A DNA stretch of 27,748 nucleotides from Candidatus Fonsibacter sp. (lineage in GTDB: Bacteria; Pseudomonadota; Alphaproteobacteria; Pelagibacterales; Pelagibacteraceae), in contig SHWR01000008.1 in NCBI GenBank assembly GCA_009693745.1, forward strand, positions 1 to 27,748, given 5' to 3'. Both the position numbers and the translations under genes were made by a program. Of the stretch, positions 16,623-25,439 are shown one piece after another. Position 1 is the first letter of the stretch. Each line of letters opens with the position of its first letter. The notes below the pieces were generated by a model, which saw nothing but the letters and a program-made list of their open reading frames with translations, did not search any database and was not told where the DNA came from.

Positions 16623-18180
16623 TAAAAAGTTTTTTGAAAATTCAGAAGCTTGGCCCTTTGCTGAATCAAAAGAGATATTAAAAAAAAGATTAAAAATAAT
16701 AGAGAAAAAAGGTTACGTTTTATTTCAGACTGGTTACGGACCAAGTGGACTACCTCATATTGGAACTTTTGGTGAAGTTTGTAGAACCACTATGATTATG
16801 AACGCATTCCAAAAATTATCCAATATTCCGGTTAAACTATTTACATTTTCAGATGATTTGGATGGACTTAGAAAAGTTCCAGATAACATTCCAAATAAAT
16901 CAATTTTAGAGGATAATTTAAATAAACCATTAACAGCGATTCCTGATCCGTTTAAAAAATTTAAAAGTTTTGGAGAGCATAATAACAATATGTTAAGAAA
17001 ATTTTTAGATGAATTTAATTTTAAATATGAATTTAAAAGCTCAACAGAGTTGTATACTAAAGGGGAATTTGATGTTGCTTTAACCGCAGTATTAAAAAAT
17101 TATGATAACATAATGGATGTTGTTTTGCCAACACTTGGGCCAGAAAGAAGAAAAACTTACAGCCCATTCTTGCCTATATGTCCTGAAACAGGAAAAGTAT
17201 TAGAAGTTACTATAGTTGAAAAAAATTTAGACACCAAAACTATCGTTTATCAAAACGGAAATAAAAAAGTTGAAACAAAAATTACTGGAGGCAATTGCAA
17301 ATTGCAGTGGAAAGTAGACTGGGCTATGCGTTGGTTTGCTCTTGGAGTAGATTTTGAAATGTATGGAAAAGATCTAATCCCAAGCGCAGAGCTATCCAAT
17401 AAAATTTGCAAAATTTTAGGAGGAACGCCACCAGCAGGGTTTGCTTATGAATTATTTTTAGATGAGAATGGAGAGAAGATTTCTAAATCAAAAGGCAACG
17501 GAATAACAATTGAACAATGGCTTAAGTATGCATCTCCAGAAAGCCTATCTCTTTATATGTATCAAAATCCGACCAGAGCTAAAAAATTATATTTTCAAGT
17601 AATTCCAAAGGCAGTTGATGAGTATCTTTCTTTTTTAGAAAAATTTGACAAACAAGAAGAAAAAGAAAAACTCGGAAATCCAGTTTGGCATGTTCATGAT
17701 GGCAATCCACCAAAAGAGGAAATAATTATTTCTTTTAATATTTTGCTTAATTTAGTAAGCGTCAGTAATACTGATAAAGAGGAAGTTATTTGGAAATTTA
17801 TTAAGAATTTTAGCCCAAATTTAGTTAAAGAAAAACACCCTATCCTTGCAAAACTAATCTTAAATGCCATTAATTATTTTAATGACGTTGTGAAGGTTAA
17901 TAAAAAATTTAGAAAACCAGATCCAACCGAGAAAAAAGCATTACAAGATCTTGCTGAGCAAATTTCTAAAATGAGCCCAGCACTTCAACCAGAAGAAATA
18001 CAAACCATAGTTTATTCTGTTGGCAAAACTCATTACTCAAAAGAGAGATTAAGAGAGTGGTTTAAAATGATTTATGAGGTGCTTTTTGGAGATGAACAAG
18101 GACCTAGGATGGGATCTTTTATAAGTTTTTATGGTATTAAAGAAACGGTTAATTTAATTAATAAGTCTATTAATGATTAG
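16612..18180 (+). CDS. lysK: Lysyl-tRNA synthetase, class I
   Basis: Charges tRNA-Lys with lysine. At 522 residues it is the class I enzyme found in archaea and many alphaproteobacteria, not the class II LysS. The HIGH-type motif appears as PSGLPHIGTFGE (HIGT at 49-52) and the KMSKS-type loop as KISKSKGNG (near 290). Other family blocks are CKLQWKVDWAMRW and the YGKDLIPSAELSNKIC stretch. The ATG lies inside the last 11 bases of the kinase gene before it, and pyrD starts 8 bases after its stop. Confidence 0.95.
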   Translation: MFIDKKFFENSEAWPFAESKEILKKRLKIIEKKGYVLFQTGYGPSGLPHIGTFGEVCRTTMIMNAFQKLSNIPVKLFTFSDDLDGLRKVPDNIPNKSILEDNLNKPLTAIPDPFKKFKSFGEHNNNMLRKFLDEFNFKYEFKSSTELYTKGEFDVALTAVLKNYDNIMDVVLPTLGPERRKTYSPFLPICPETGKVLEVTIVEKNLDTKTIVYQNGNKKVETKITGGNCKLQWKVDWAMRWFALGVDFEMYGKDLIPSAELSNKICKILGGTPPAGFAYELFLDENGEKISKSKGNGITIEQWLKYASPESLSLYMYQNPTRAKKLYFQVIPKAVDEYLSFLEKFDKQEEKEKLGNPVWHVHDGNPPKEEIIISFNILLNLVSVSNTDKEEVIWKFIKNFSPNLVKEKHPILAKLILNAINYFNDVVKVNKKFRKPDPTEKKALQDLAEQISKMSPALQPEEIQTIVYSVGKTHYSKERLREWFKMIYEVLFGDEQGPRMGSFISFYGIKETVNLINKSIND

Positions 18181-18188
18181 TCATAAAA

Positions 18189-19235
18189 ATGAATTATCAG
18201 ATTATTAATTCTTTTATTAATAAACTTGACCCCGAACTTGCTCATTCTTTAGCCATTCAGTTTTTAAAAAATATTTATATACCACTTTTTCCATCAAAAG
18301 ATGATGAAATTTTAAAGATTAATATTCTTGGAAAAGAATTTTCAAATCCAATAGGACTAGCAGCAGGATTTGATAAGAATGCCGAAGTATATGACAAAAT
18401 ATTTGCGCTCGGATTTGGTTTTGCAGAGGTTGGAACAATCACTCCAAGACCGCAAGAAGGAAATCCTAAGCCAAGAGTTTTTAGATTAATAGAGGATAAA
18501 GCTATTATTAATCGTTTAGGTTTTCCAAATCAGGGTCTAACTAAAATTAAAACTAGAATTGAAACCAAAAAATTAGAGGGGATTTTAGGAATTAATATTG
18601 GACCCAACAAAGATAGTGTCTCACGTATTGATGATTATGTGGAATGTTTTAAAAATTTTCATAATCTATGTAGTTATATATGTGTAAATATTTCATCACC
18701 GAATACAGAGAATTTAAGAAATTTTCATCAACAAGAAAATTTAAAAAAATTATTAAGCGAAATTTCGAATATAAAAAATACATTAAATAGTAAAACTCCT
18801 ATTTTTTTAAAAATATCCCCAGATATCGACGATGACAATATTGTCATGATTTGTAAAAATATCTTAGAATTTAATCTTGGTGGGCTAGTTTTAACTAATA
18901 CATCAATAAAATTAAGAGATAATTTACTTAGCAAACAAAAAGATGAAATTGGGGGGTTGTCAGGCACTTCTATTAAAGAAACCTCTAATTTAATTATAAA
19001 AAAATTTTTTAAAATTGTTAAAAGAAAAGTACCAATAATTGGCGTTGGTGGAATTGATTCAGGAATTTCTGCTTATGAAAAAATAAGAGCTGGAGCTTCA
19101 TTATTGCAGCTTTATACAGGATTAGTTTATAAAGGACCTTTTGTTATAAGAGCTATTAAACAAGAATTAGCCGAGCTTTTGAAAAGGGATGGTTTCGCTT
19201 CTCTACAAGAAGCGGTAGGCGTTGACAGCGAATAA
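18189..19235 (+). CDS. pyrD: Dihydroorotate dehydrogenase (quinone), class 2
   Basis: FMN enzyme of 348 residues that oxidises dihydroorotate to orotate in pyrimidine synthesis and passes electrons to the membrane quinone pool. GLAAGFDKNAEV and GTITPRPQEGNPKPR mark the FMN barrel; NISSPNTENLR carries the catalytic serine of class 2 enzymes; GGLSGTSIK, IGVGGIDSG and LQLYTGLVYKGP bind the flavin phosphate. The N-terminal 40 residues match the membrane-associating helical extension of class 2. The 3' end overlaps the convergent DUF3429 gene by 33 bases. Confidence 0.95.
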   Translation: MNYQIINSFINKLDPELAHSLAIQFLKNIYIPLFPSKDDEILKINILGKEFSNPIGLAAGFDKNAEVYDKIFALGFGFAEVGTITPRPQEGNPKPRVFRLIEDKAIINRLGFPNQGLTKIKTRIETKKLEGILGINIGPNKDSVSRIDDYVECFKNFHNLCSYICVNISSPNTENLRNFHQQENLKKLLSEISNIKNTLNSKTPIFLKISPDIDDDNIVMICKNILEFNLGGLVLTNTSIKLRDNLLSKQKDEIGGLSGTSIKETSNLIIKKFFKIVKRKVPIIGVGGIDSGISAYEKIRAGASLLQLYTGLVYKGPFVIRAIKQELAELLKRDGFASLQEAVGVDSE

Positions 19236-19652
19236 ATTAATTACCAAAGTTAAAATTACTAAAAAAGTTAGACGTTTTCTAAGTTTCAAGTACCAAACAT
19301 TACTAGATTCAGAGAATATTTTTTCATCTATAAAATTAGTCGAAAAAAATAAGATCATATAGATAGTAATTTTTATATCTTTGTTTGAAAAAAAATCTAA
19401 AAAAAAAGAAAAAACTGGAACTAAAACACTTAAGGTTAATAATAGATTTTTATTATTAGAAATATCACTATTTAAAATTTTACTCCATTGAGCACCACAA
19501 AGAAAAGATAAAATTATATTTGCGTAGAATAAATAAACATCGACAACATAGTTATTAAAATTTGAAATAAAAAATATGATTGTAAGTACAAAAAAAGGAA
19601 TAAGACCAAGATATCCTAATATTGTTGCTAATTTCCTTTTTTCTATCGGCAT
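19203..19652 (-). CDS. DUF3429 family membrane protein
   Basis: Hydrophobic protein of 149 residues with four to five predicted membrane segments and a basic N-terminus. The YANIILSFLCGAQWSKIL block and the later WYLKLRKRLT block match DUF3429 proteins (YGxxILSFLGGxxWG and WYxxLR), a group related to mitochondrial TMEM69. No function is established. Its last 33 bases overlap the end of pyrD on the other strand, and it starts 2 bases after the TauE-family gene on the same strand, so the two are probably cotranscribed. Confidence 0.75.
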   Translation of the reverse strand: MPIEKRKLATILGYLGLIPFFVLTIIFFISNFNNYVVDVYLFYANIILSFLCGAQWSKILNSDISNNKNLLLTLSVLVPVFSFFLDFFSNKDIKITIYMILFFSTNFIDEKIFSESSNVWYLKLRKRLTFLVILTLVINLFAVNAYRFL

Positions 19653-19654
19653 TA

Positions 19655-20713
19655 TTAGTATTGTAATTTTTTAAAAATAAAAGAACTGAAGTATCCAATC
19701 AATATAGCAAGCCCTACAGCAGTTAATGCATATAGTATCGGATTAGTATTTACAAATTGGTAAATAAAATCTTGAAAGAAGTTTAAATGATCTTGGTTTT
19801 CTATTTTTCTAAAGATTTTAAATTTTAGTTCTTCTACGAATAAAGAATAGCCAAATTTTAATCCAAAAATAATAATTATAATAGACATTAGAATTCTAAG
19901 TTGCTCATTTTTTAAATTCATTCCAAATCTAGTTCCTAACTGCACTCCAATAACAGATCCAACCATAAGAATAGAAACTAAAATAAGATCAATATTGCGA
20001 TTAGTAACTGCGTGAAAAAAAGTTACAAATATCATAACAAAAATCATTACAAACAAAGATGTTCCAGGAACAAGTTTCGAGGGCATACCAAAAACATAAA
20101 TCATTACAGGTATCAAAATAAATGCTCCACCCACTCCCATCATGGATGAAATAATTCCAATTAAGAATCCAAAAAATATTGGAGGAATAATACTTATGTA
20201 AAGCCTTGAAGAATTCATTCTAACTTTAAAAGGAAGTCCATGAATCCATGTATGCTCTCGAAATTTTCGTTTTATAAATTTTTTATTTTTTATTCTACGA
20301 AACTCAGCAAGACTCTCAATAAACATTAAAAGTCCAACACTAGTTAGTAATACAAAATATAAGATTGAAGTGATGGTATTAATTTTTCCAATTTGAATTA
20401 ACAATTTAATAAAATAAATACCAATAGTTGCGCCAAAGAATCCTCCAATCAAGATATAAAGACCCATCTTAATATCGACTTGTTTTTTATACCAATGCGC
20501 AAACGTTCCCGAGACAGAAGATGCTAATATATTATTAGATCCATTTGCTATCGCATGCATCGGCGGGATGCCAAAAAAAATTAAAACAGGAGTCATTAAA
20601 AATCCACCACCAATACCAAGCAAACCACTTAAGAAACCTATGAAACCACTGATTAATAATAAATATAAAATGTTAACATGAACCTCAACGATTGGAAGGT
20701 AAACTTGAAACAT
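19655..20713 (-). CDS. TauE/SafE (TSUP) family anion transporter
   Basis: Inner-membrane protein of 352 residues with about eight hydrophobic segments in two repeats. Each repeat carries the family glycine motif: GLLGIGGGFLMTPVLIFFGIP near residue 30 and MMGVGGAFILIPVMI near residue 190. Members export or import sulfite, sulfoacetate and related anions. A charged central loop of roughly 50 residues (about 135-180, rich in Arg and Lys) makes it longer than minimal TSUP proteins; this long form is, as far as I recall, common in alphaproteobacteria. No sulfur-metabolism gene is adjacent, so the substrate is unknown. It diverges from rpmB. Confidence 0.85.
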   Translation of the reverse strand: MFQVYLPIVEVHVNILYLLLISGFIGFLSGLLGIGGGFLMTPVLIFFGIPPMHAIANGSNNILASSVSGTFAHWYKKQVDIKMGLYILIGGFFGATIGIYFIKLLIQIGKINTITSILYFVLLTSVGLLMFIESLAEFRRIKNKKFIKRKFREHTWIHGLPFKVRMNSSRLYISIIPPIFFGFLIGIISSMMGVGGAFILIPVMIYVFGMPSKLVPGTSLFVMIFVMIFVTFFHAVTNRNIDLILVSILMVGSVIGVQLGTRFGMNLKNEQLRILMSIIIIIFGLKFGYSLFVEELKFKIFRKIENQDHLNFFQDFIYQFVNTNPILYALTAVGLAILIGYFSSFIFKKLQY

Positions 20714-20770
20714 GAAAATTTTAGGTTAACTAATAATTATTTGACTAATCTTGTAAAAACAAGAAATCAA

Positions 20771-20798
20771 TTGCTACAAATAATCTAGTACTTATAAG
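20771..20798 (+). promoter_or_regulatory. Candidate sigma-70 promoter of rpmB
   Basis: In the 137-base divergent region, TTGCTA (20771-20776) and TATAAG (20793-20798) are separated by 16 bases, giving a start near 20805 and a leader of about 46 bases before the rpmB ATG. A second pair, TTGACG (20806-20811) and TATATC (20829-20834) with 17 bases between, fits the consensus better but would begin transcription at or inside the ribosome binding site. The choice is inference. Confidence 0.4.
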
Positions 20799-20840
20799 AT
20801 ATATCTTGACGTAAATTCATCATCTAACTATATCCCTTGC

Positions 20841-20846
20841 AGGAGA
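20841..20846 (+). promoter_or_regulatory. Shine-Dalgarno of rpmB
   Basis: AGGAGA lies 4 bases before the rpmB ATG. It is an unusually strong site compared with most starts in this window, many of which show none, and fits a highly expressed ribosomal protein. Confidence 0.75.
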
Positions 20847-20850
20847 AAAT

Positions 20851-21186
20851 ATGTCTAAACTTTGCGAACTGACAGGCAAGAGACCTCAAACAGGTCATAA
20901 CGTCAGTCATGCTAATAATAAAACTAAAAGAAGATTTTTTCCAAATCTTAAGAAAGTTTCTTTTAAAAGTGAAAAATTAAATCGTGATATTCGTATCAAG
21001 ATTTGTACTCGCGCAATTAAAGCTGTAGATTTCAGAGGTGGAATTGATGAGTTTTTATTAAGAGCTAAAAATAAGAATTTATCTCATAGAGTTAAGAAAA
21101 TAAGAAAACTTTTATTAACAATCGTCCCTCACGTTAAAAAAATTAGAAAAGAAATAAAAGTAAAAAAAGAAGTTAAAAAAATTTAA
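20851..21186 (+). CDS. rpmB: 50S ribosomal protein L28
   Basis: Large-subunit ribosomal protein of 111 residues. The L28 pattern is plain: CELTGKRPQTGHNVSHANNKTKRRF, then PNLKKVSF and the C-terminal KAVDFRGGIDEFLL. The protein is longer than the 78-residue E. coli form because of a Lys-rich C-terminal tail, which is usual in alphaproteobacteria. In relatives rpmB lies close to cobT and cobS, as it does here with one gene between. Confidence 0.96.
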   Translation: MSKLCELTGKRPQTGHNVSHANNKTKRRFFPNLKKVSFKSEKLNRDIRIKICTRAIKAVDFRGGIDEFLLRAKNKNLSHRVKKIRKLLLTIVPHVKKIRKEIKVKKEVKKI

Positions 21187-21192
21187 TCCATT

Positions 21193-21741
21193 TTGATTTT
21201 TTCAAAAAAGATATTCTGGTACACGGCTGCTATGGCAACAGTTATTTGCTCATCTAATTATTTAGTTCAATTTCCCTTTAATTATTTTGAACTTAATGAA
21301 ATTATAACTTGGGGCGCTTTTACATACCCTGTTTCTTTTTTTGTAACGGAACTTGCAAATCGTTTTTTTGGTAAAGTGTTTGCACGTAAAATTGTCTTTA
21401 TTGGATTTTTTGTTGGGATTATATTATCTTTTATTTTGAGCCTTCAAGAATTTATACTTTCGAGAATTGTTATTGGTTCAGGAGTAGCTTTCCTTGCTGC
21501 ACAATTATTAGACATTAAAGTTTTTGATTTTTTAAGAAACAAGGCTTGGTTTATTCCTCCTTTAATTTCGTCTCTTTTTTGTTCAATATTAGATACGATA
21601 TTATTCTTTAGTATTGCCTTTTATGGCACAGACGTTAACTGGATAACTTTAGCCTTTGGTGATTTTGCAGTTAAATTATTAGTAGATTTTGTGATGCTTC
21701 TCCCCTTTAGATTCGCAATAGCAAAGTATAAAGTTGTTTAA
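21193..21741 (+). CDS. YhhQ/VUT-family transporter, probably for queuosine precursors
   Basis: Membrane protein of 182 residues with five to six hydrophobic segments. The core TYPVSFFVTELANRFFGKVFARK matches the DUF165/VUT family, whose E. coli member YhhQ takes up the queuosine precursors preQ0 and preQ1 used for tRNA wobble modification. The start is TTG at 21193, 6 bases after rpmB; the first ATG (21232) would cut into the first membrane helix, so I prefer TTG. The end overlaps convergent cobT by 4 bases. Family call good, substrate inferred from the family. Confidence 0.82.
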   Translation: MIFSKKIFWYTAAMATVICSSNYLVQFPFNYFELNEIITWGAFTYPVSFFVTELANRFFGKVFARKIVFIGFFVGIILSFILSLQEFILSRIVIGSGVAFLAAQLLDIKVFDFLRNKAWFIPPLISSLFCSILDTILFFSIAFYGTDVNWITLAFGDFAVKLLVDFVMLLPFRFAIAKYKVV

Positions 21742-23525
21742 TTTAATTTTCTCTTTTTTGGTTCTTCAATAAACAAATTAGCTAGCTGGTCAATTAAAGC
21801 ATCACCAAGCTCCTGAACATCTGCAATTTTTAAAGCTTTGCTGTAATAGCTAGTAACATCATGACCAATCCCAATTGCATTAATCTCAACATCTTTTTTA
21901 TTCTCAATATATTTTACAGTATTCTTTAGGTGTTTTTCTAAGTAGTTACCTGAATTTACAGAAAGAGTTGAATCATCAACAGGGGCTCCATCGGAAATTA
22001 CCATTAGAATTTTTCTTTCTTCACTTCTTTTTTTCAATCTTTGGTACGCCCATAAAATTGCTTCTCCATCAATATTTTCTTTTAAGATTCCTTCTTTTAA
22101 CATTAATCCTAAATTATTTTTTCCTCTTCTCCATGGCGTATCGGCAGATTTATAAACAATATGTGATAAATCATTTAATCTTCCAGGATTTTTTATTTTA
22201 TTTTTCAACCACAGTTCTCTACTTTTTCCACCTTTCCAATTCAATGTTGTAAATCCTAATACCTCGACTTTTACAGAACATCTTTCTAGTGTACGAGATA
22301 AGATATCGGCACAAATAGCTGCAATAGAGATAGGTCTACCTCGCATTGATCCAGAATTATCAATTAGTAAAGTCACGACCGTATCTTTAAAGTTTGTATT
22401 TTTTTCCTTTTTATAAGAAAGGGAGTTGTGAGGATCAATAACAACCCTTGTTAGTTTTGCTGTATCAAGCATTCCTTCTTCAAGATCAAACTCCCAAGAT
22501 CTATTTTGAAATGCAAGTAACTTTCTTTGTAATTTATTTGCAAGTCTTGAAATAAAGTTATGGAAAGATTTTAGTTGATTATCTAAATTTTCTCTAAATT
22601 TAATCATTTCACTAGGATCAACCATCTCTTCAGCATTAATAATTTTGTCAAATTTATTTGTAAAAATTTTATATTTAACTTCACCGTTATTTTTTTTAAA
22701 ATTAGAAGATTTGATTTTATCGTTTGAGCTATTTTCATCTTCAATTAAAAGCTCCTGTTCACTTTGATTTGCATCAATTTCAACATCAGGAATTACACTC
22801 TCAATACTAAAGTCTTGTTTGTTAGAATTTTTATCTTGATTAATTTCATTATCATTTTGATCTTTAAGTTTATTATCATTTTTTTTCTCATCATTATTTT
22901 CACTATCATTAGGACTTAATTTTTCTTCTAATTTTAGAGTTTGAATAATAGAGTTTAAAATATTAGAGAACTTTTCTTGATCACTAATATTTTTTTTTAA
23001 TAAATCTAATTTATTTTTAATTTTTTCATTAATAATATTATTCCAATTTTTTAAACTTTTTTTATCTTCAATATTGAGACCTAAATTAAGCAGGTGATTT
23101 GCTAAAATAACATCAAAAGCTTTTTCAATGCTATTATACATGTCGTCATTTTGTTCTTTAAATTTTTTTTGATAATAATTTTTAAAGTTTAAATTTATTC
23201 CTGCAAAATTTTCCGAACCTAGTTTTTCATAACGAATTTTTTCAGCGCTTTTATAAATATTTTTTGAAATTATTCCTCTAGGTTCAAATTTTTTTAAAAG
23301 TTCTTGATTGCTATATTTTATTTTTAAAGCTTCAGAATCTGCAAGAGCTCTAATATTCTGATATTCATCTATAGAATCGAAATTAATTTTAGGAAGATTA
23401 ATAATATTACTTTCTTTGGCGGGCGCGTCTGAGAATATAATATTAAGATCTGCTTTTTTAGATAATGCTTTGATAGTTGATGAGATGGCTATTTTAAAAT
23501 TTTCTGCCTGTTTTTCACTTCCCAT
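21738..23525 (-). CDS. cobT: CobT-type VWA protein (cobaltochelatase subunit CobT homologue)
   Basis: A 595-residue homologue of CobT, the von Willebrand-A subunit of the aerobic cobaltochelatase CobN-CobS-CobT. The N-terminal half is helical, an acidic, Asn/Asp/Lys-rich low-complexity linker covers about 215-295, and the C-terminal VWA domain holds the metal site DNSGSMRGRP (MIDAS DxSxS, near residue 393) with a later VISDGAPVDDS. CobT forms a two-tiered ring with the AAA+ protein CobS. Its start overlaps cobS by 11 bases, indicating coupling. No CobN and no other cobalamin gene is seen nearby, so a role in B12 synthesis is doubtful here. Confidence 0.88.
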   Translation of the reverse strand: MGSEKQAENFKIAISSTIKALSKKADLNIIFSDAPAKESNIINLPKINFDSIDEYQNIRALADSEALKIKYSNQELLKKFEPRGIISKNIYKSAEKIRYEKLGSENFAGINLNFKNYYQKKFKEQNDDMYNSIEKAFDVILANHLLNLGLNIEDKKSLKNWNNIINEKIKNKLDLLKKNISDQEKFSNILNSIIQTLKLEEKLSPNDSENNDEKKNDNKLKDQNDNEINQDKNSNKQDFSIESVIPDVEIDANQSEQELLIEDENSSNDKIKSSNFKKNNGEVKYKIFTNKFDKIINAEEMVDPSEMIKFRENLDNQLKSFHNFISRLANKLQRKLLAFQNRSWEFDLEEGMLDTAKLTRVVIDPHNSLSYKKEKNTNFKDTVVTLLIDNSGSMRGRPISIAAICADILSRTLERCSVKVEVLGFTTLNWKGGKSRELWLKNKIKNPGRLNDLSHIVYKSADTPWRRGKNNLGLMLKEGILKENIDGEAILWAYQRLKKRSEERKILMVISDGAPVDDSTLSVNSGNYLEKHLKNTVKYIENKKDVEINAIGIGHDVTSYYSKALKIADVQELGDALIDQLANLFIEEPKKRKLN

Positions 23526-24510
23526 TTTTAAGATTTATTATTACGTTTGCAGATATTTCAGTAAGTTCTTTAGCAAAACATCTTTGAAAATATTCTGCAA
23601 TAATTGCTCTTTCTAATTCGTCGCAACGATTTAAAAATGATATTCTAAAAGAATAACCAATATCATTAAAAATTTTATAATTATCAGCCCAAGTCATTAC
23701 AGTTCTGGGACTCATCACTGTTGAAATATCTCCGTTAGCAAGACCAGATCTTGTTAGATCAGCAACCTGTATCATTTTTTGAGCAATTTTTTTTCCTTCA
23801 GAATTATTTAAATGAGGACATTTTGATAGTACGATTTCAAGTTCGTTCTCTTGTTTTAGATAATTTAGAGTAGTTACAATATTCCATCTATCCATTTGTC
23901 CTTGGTTAATCTGTTGCGTTCCATGATAAAGCCCTGAAGTATCACCAAGACCGATAGTATTTGCAGTTGCAAATAATCTAAAATATTTATTTTGTTTAAT
24001 TACCTTGTTTTTATCAAGTAAAGTTAATTTTCCTTCGCTTTCAAGTAATCTTTGAATAACAAACATTACATCCGGTCTTCCAGCATCATATTCATCAAAT
24101 ACTAAAGCTACAGGATTTTGGAGTGACCAAGGCAAGATTCCTTCTCTAAATTCAGTAACCTGTTTATTATCTTTTATTATGATTGCGTCTTTTCCAAGTA
24201 AATCAATTCTACTTATATGGCTATCCAAATTTACTCTTATGCAAGGCCAATTTAATCTTGCTGCAACTTGTTCGATGTGAGTTGATTTTCCTGTACCATG
24301 AAAGCCTTGGATTAAAACTCTTTTATTAAAAACAAATCCTGCAAGAATTGCAAGAGTAGTATCACGATCAAATTTATAAGCATTGTCAAGCTCAGGAACA
24401 AATTGATTCTTTTTTGAAAAACCTTCAACCGTCATATCCGTATCAATATTAAAAGTTTGTTTTATAGAAATTTTTATATCGGGAGTGCTTTCAAAAATAT
24501 TATTGTCCAT
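23515..24510 (-). CDS. cobS: CobS-type AAA+ ATPase (cobaltochelatase subunit CobS homologue)
   Basis: AAA+ ATPase of the MoxR/CobS group, 331 residues. Walker A is GFHGTGKST at 69-77, followed by NLDSHISRIDLLGKDA; Walker B is VALVFDEYDAGRPDV; sensor 1 lies in RLFATANTIG; the later MSPRTVMTWADNY matches the CobS lid. In cobalamin synthesis CobS supplies ATP energy to the chelatase. It overlaps cobT by 11 bases and the J-protein gene by 11 bases, so the three genes are expressed as a unit. Function without CobN is unknown. Confidence 0.9.
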   Translation of the reverse strand: MDNNIFESTPDIKISIKQTFNIDTDMTVEGFSKKNQFVPELDNAYKFDRDTTLAILAGFVFNKRVLIQGFHGTGKSTHIEQVAARLNWPCIRVNLDSHISRIDLLGKDAIIIKDNKQVTEFREGILPWSLQNPVALVFDEYDAGRPDVMFVIQRLLESEGKLTLLDKNKVIKQNKYFRLFATANTIGLGDTSGLYHGTQQINQGQMDRWNIVTTLNYLKQENELEIVLSKCPHLNNSEGKKIAQKMIQVADLTRSGLANGDISTVMSPRTVMTWADNYKIFNDIGYSFRISFLNRCDELERAIIAEYFQRCFAKELTEISANVIINLKNGK

Positions 24511-25147
24511 GATTTACGTTTTTTTGATTATTCCTTAAAAGTGTATAAGCAATTGTTATTTCTTTTAATTTATTTTCAAATTTTTTATCACCGGAATTTG
24601 TATCTGGGTGATATTTTTTTACAAGTTTTTTAAATTGTTCTCTAATTTCGCTCCATTTTACATTGCTTTTTAAATCTAGTTTTTTTAAAGCTTCTATTTC
24701 TTTTGAGTTATAAACTGTTTTTTTTTCAAATTGTTTAAAATAATCTGCAGGAAAAATATCATGTTCTTCTAAAATATTTCTCCATACTTTATTAAAAAAA
24801 TTATCTTTTGAGCCAAGTTTAGATGTTGGTTTATGCCAAGTAATATCCGAATGAATAAATTCTTCGATTTTATCTTGTGACATTTCAGAGAAAAAATCCC
24901 ATTCGTGGTTGTAAATTTTTATATGTTCTGAGCAGAACCATTTGTATTCACCTGCAATTTTTGAAGGAGCTTTAAACTCTCCTGGCTGTTTACATCTTTT
25001 CCAGTCACATGAATTATCATTTGTCTTGTTATGAATTTTTAGATGATCATCACAAAACCACTTATATTGCTTATTAATATCTTTCTTTATAAGACCCTGA
25101 CTAAAAGCTATCTCTTTGCATTTGCTCCACTCACAGATCTTTCTCAT
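24500..25147 (-). CDS. J-domain protein with two N-terminal zinc modules
   Basis: A 215-residue protein. The C-terminal J domain (about 150-215) has HPD at 180-182 in VKKYHPDTNSG, the motif that stimulates Hsp70 ATPase. Unlike DnaJ, the J domain is C-terminal and there is no Gly/Phe region. The N-terminus carries two similar modules: Cys5, Cys10, Cys32, His35 and Cys47, Cys52, Cys72, His75, each ending in KWFCxxH. As far as I recall, relatives in other alphaproteobacteria have one such module, between bolA and cobS. A TWHKPTSKLGS block follows. It diverges from bolA across 34 bases and overlaps cobS by 11 bases. It may bring CobS/CobT or its target to DnaK; this is inference. Confidence 0.8.
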   Translation of the reverse strand: MRKICEWSKCKEIAFSQGLIKKDINKQYKWFCDDHLKIHNKTNDNSCDWKRCKQPGEFKAPSKIAGEYKWFCSEHIKIYNHEWDFFSEMSQDKIEEFIHSDITWHKPTSKLGSKDNFFNKVWRNILEEHDIFPADYFKQFEKKTVYNSKEIEALKKLDLKSNVKWSEIREQFKKLVKKYHPDTNSGDKKFENKLKEITIAYTLLRNNQKNVNHGQ

Positions 25148-25181
25148 TTGCGTAATTTTTTAAATTGATTAAAATTATTAT

Positions 25182-25439
25182 ATGTCCGATCTAAAATATA
25201 TTATCTTAGATAAAATAAAACAAAATATCATATGTGAAAATGTAGAAGTGAATAATAAATCACATTTGCACCAACACCATGTTCAGTCACCAAAAAATAA
25301 TAATAGTCATTTTGAAGTAATAATTTCTTCTGTGGAGCTTAAAAAATTAAAAACAATAGATGCGCATAAAAAGATTTATGCAATTTTGAATGAAGAAATG
25401 AAAAATATTATTCACTCTCTTGAGATAAAAATTAATTAA
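25182..25439 (+). CDS. bolA: BolA family protein
   Basis: Small protein of 85 residues of the BolA family, which pairs with monothiol glutaredoxins in iron-sulfur trafficking and redox regulation. The segment VEVNNKSHLHQHH matches the LxVxDeSxxHxxH pattern, followed by NSHFEVIISS and a C-terminal NIIHSLEIKI like the family's IHALSI. It diverges from the J-protein/cobS/cobT run, a neighbourhood kept in many alphaproteobacteria. The end overlaps convergent aroB by 8 bases. Confidence 0.88.
   Translation: MSDLKYIILDKIKQNIICENVEVNNKSHLHQHHVQSPKNNNSHFEVIISSVELKKLKTIDAHKKIYAILNEEMKNIIHSLEIKIN

Noticed and set aside
20806..20834. TTGACG-N17-TATATC as the main rpmB promoter
   Set aside because: The consensus fit is good, but the start point would fall at the Shine-Dalgarno, leaving almost no leader; kept only as an alternative.
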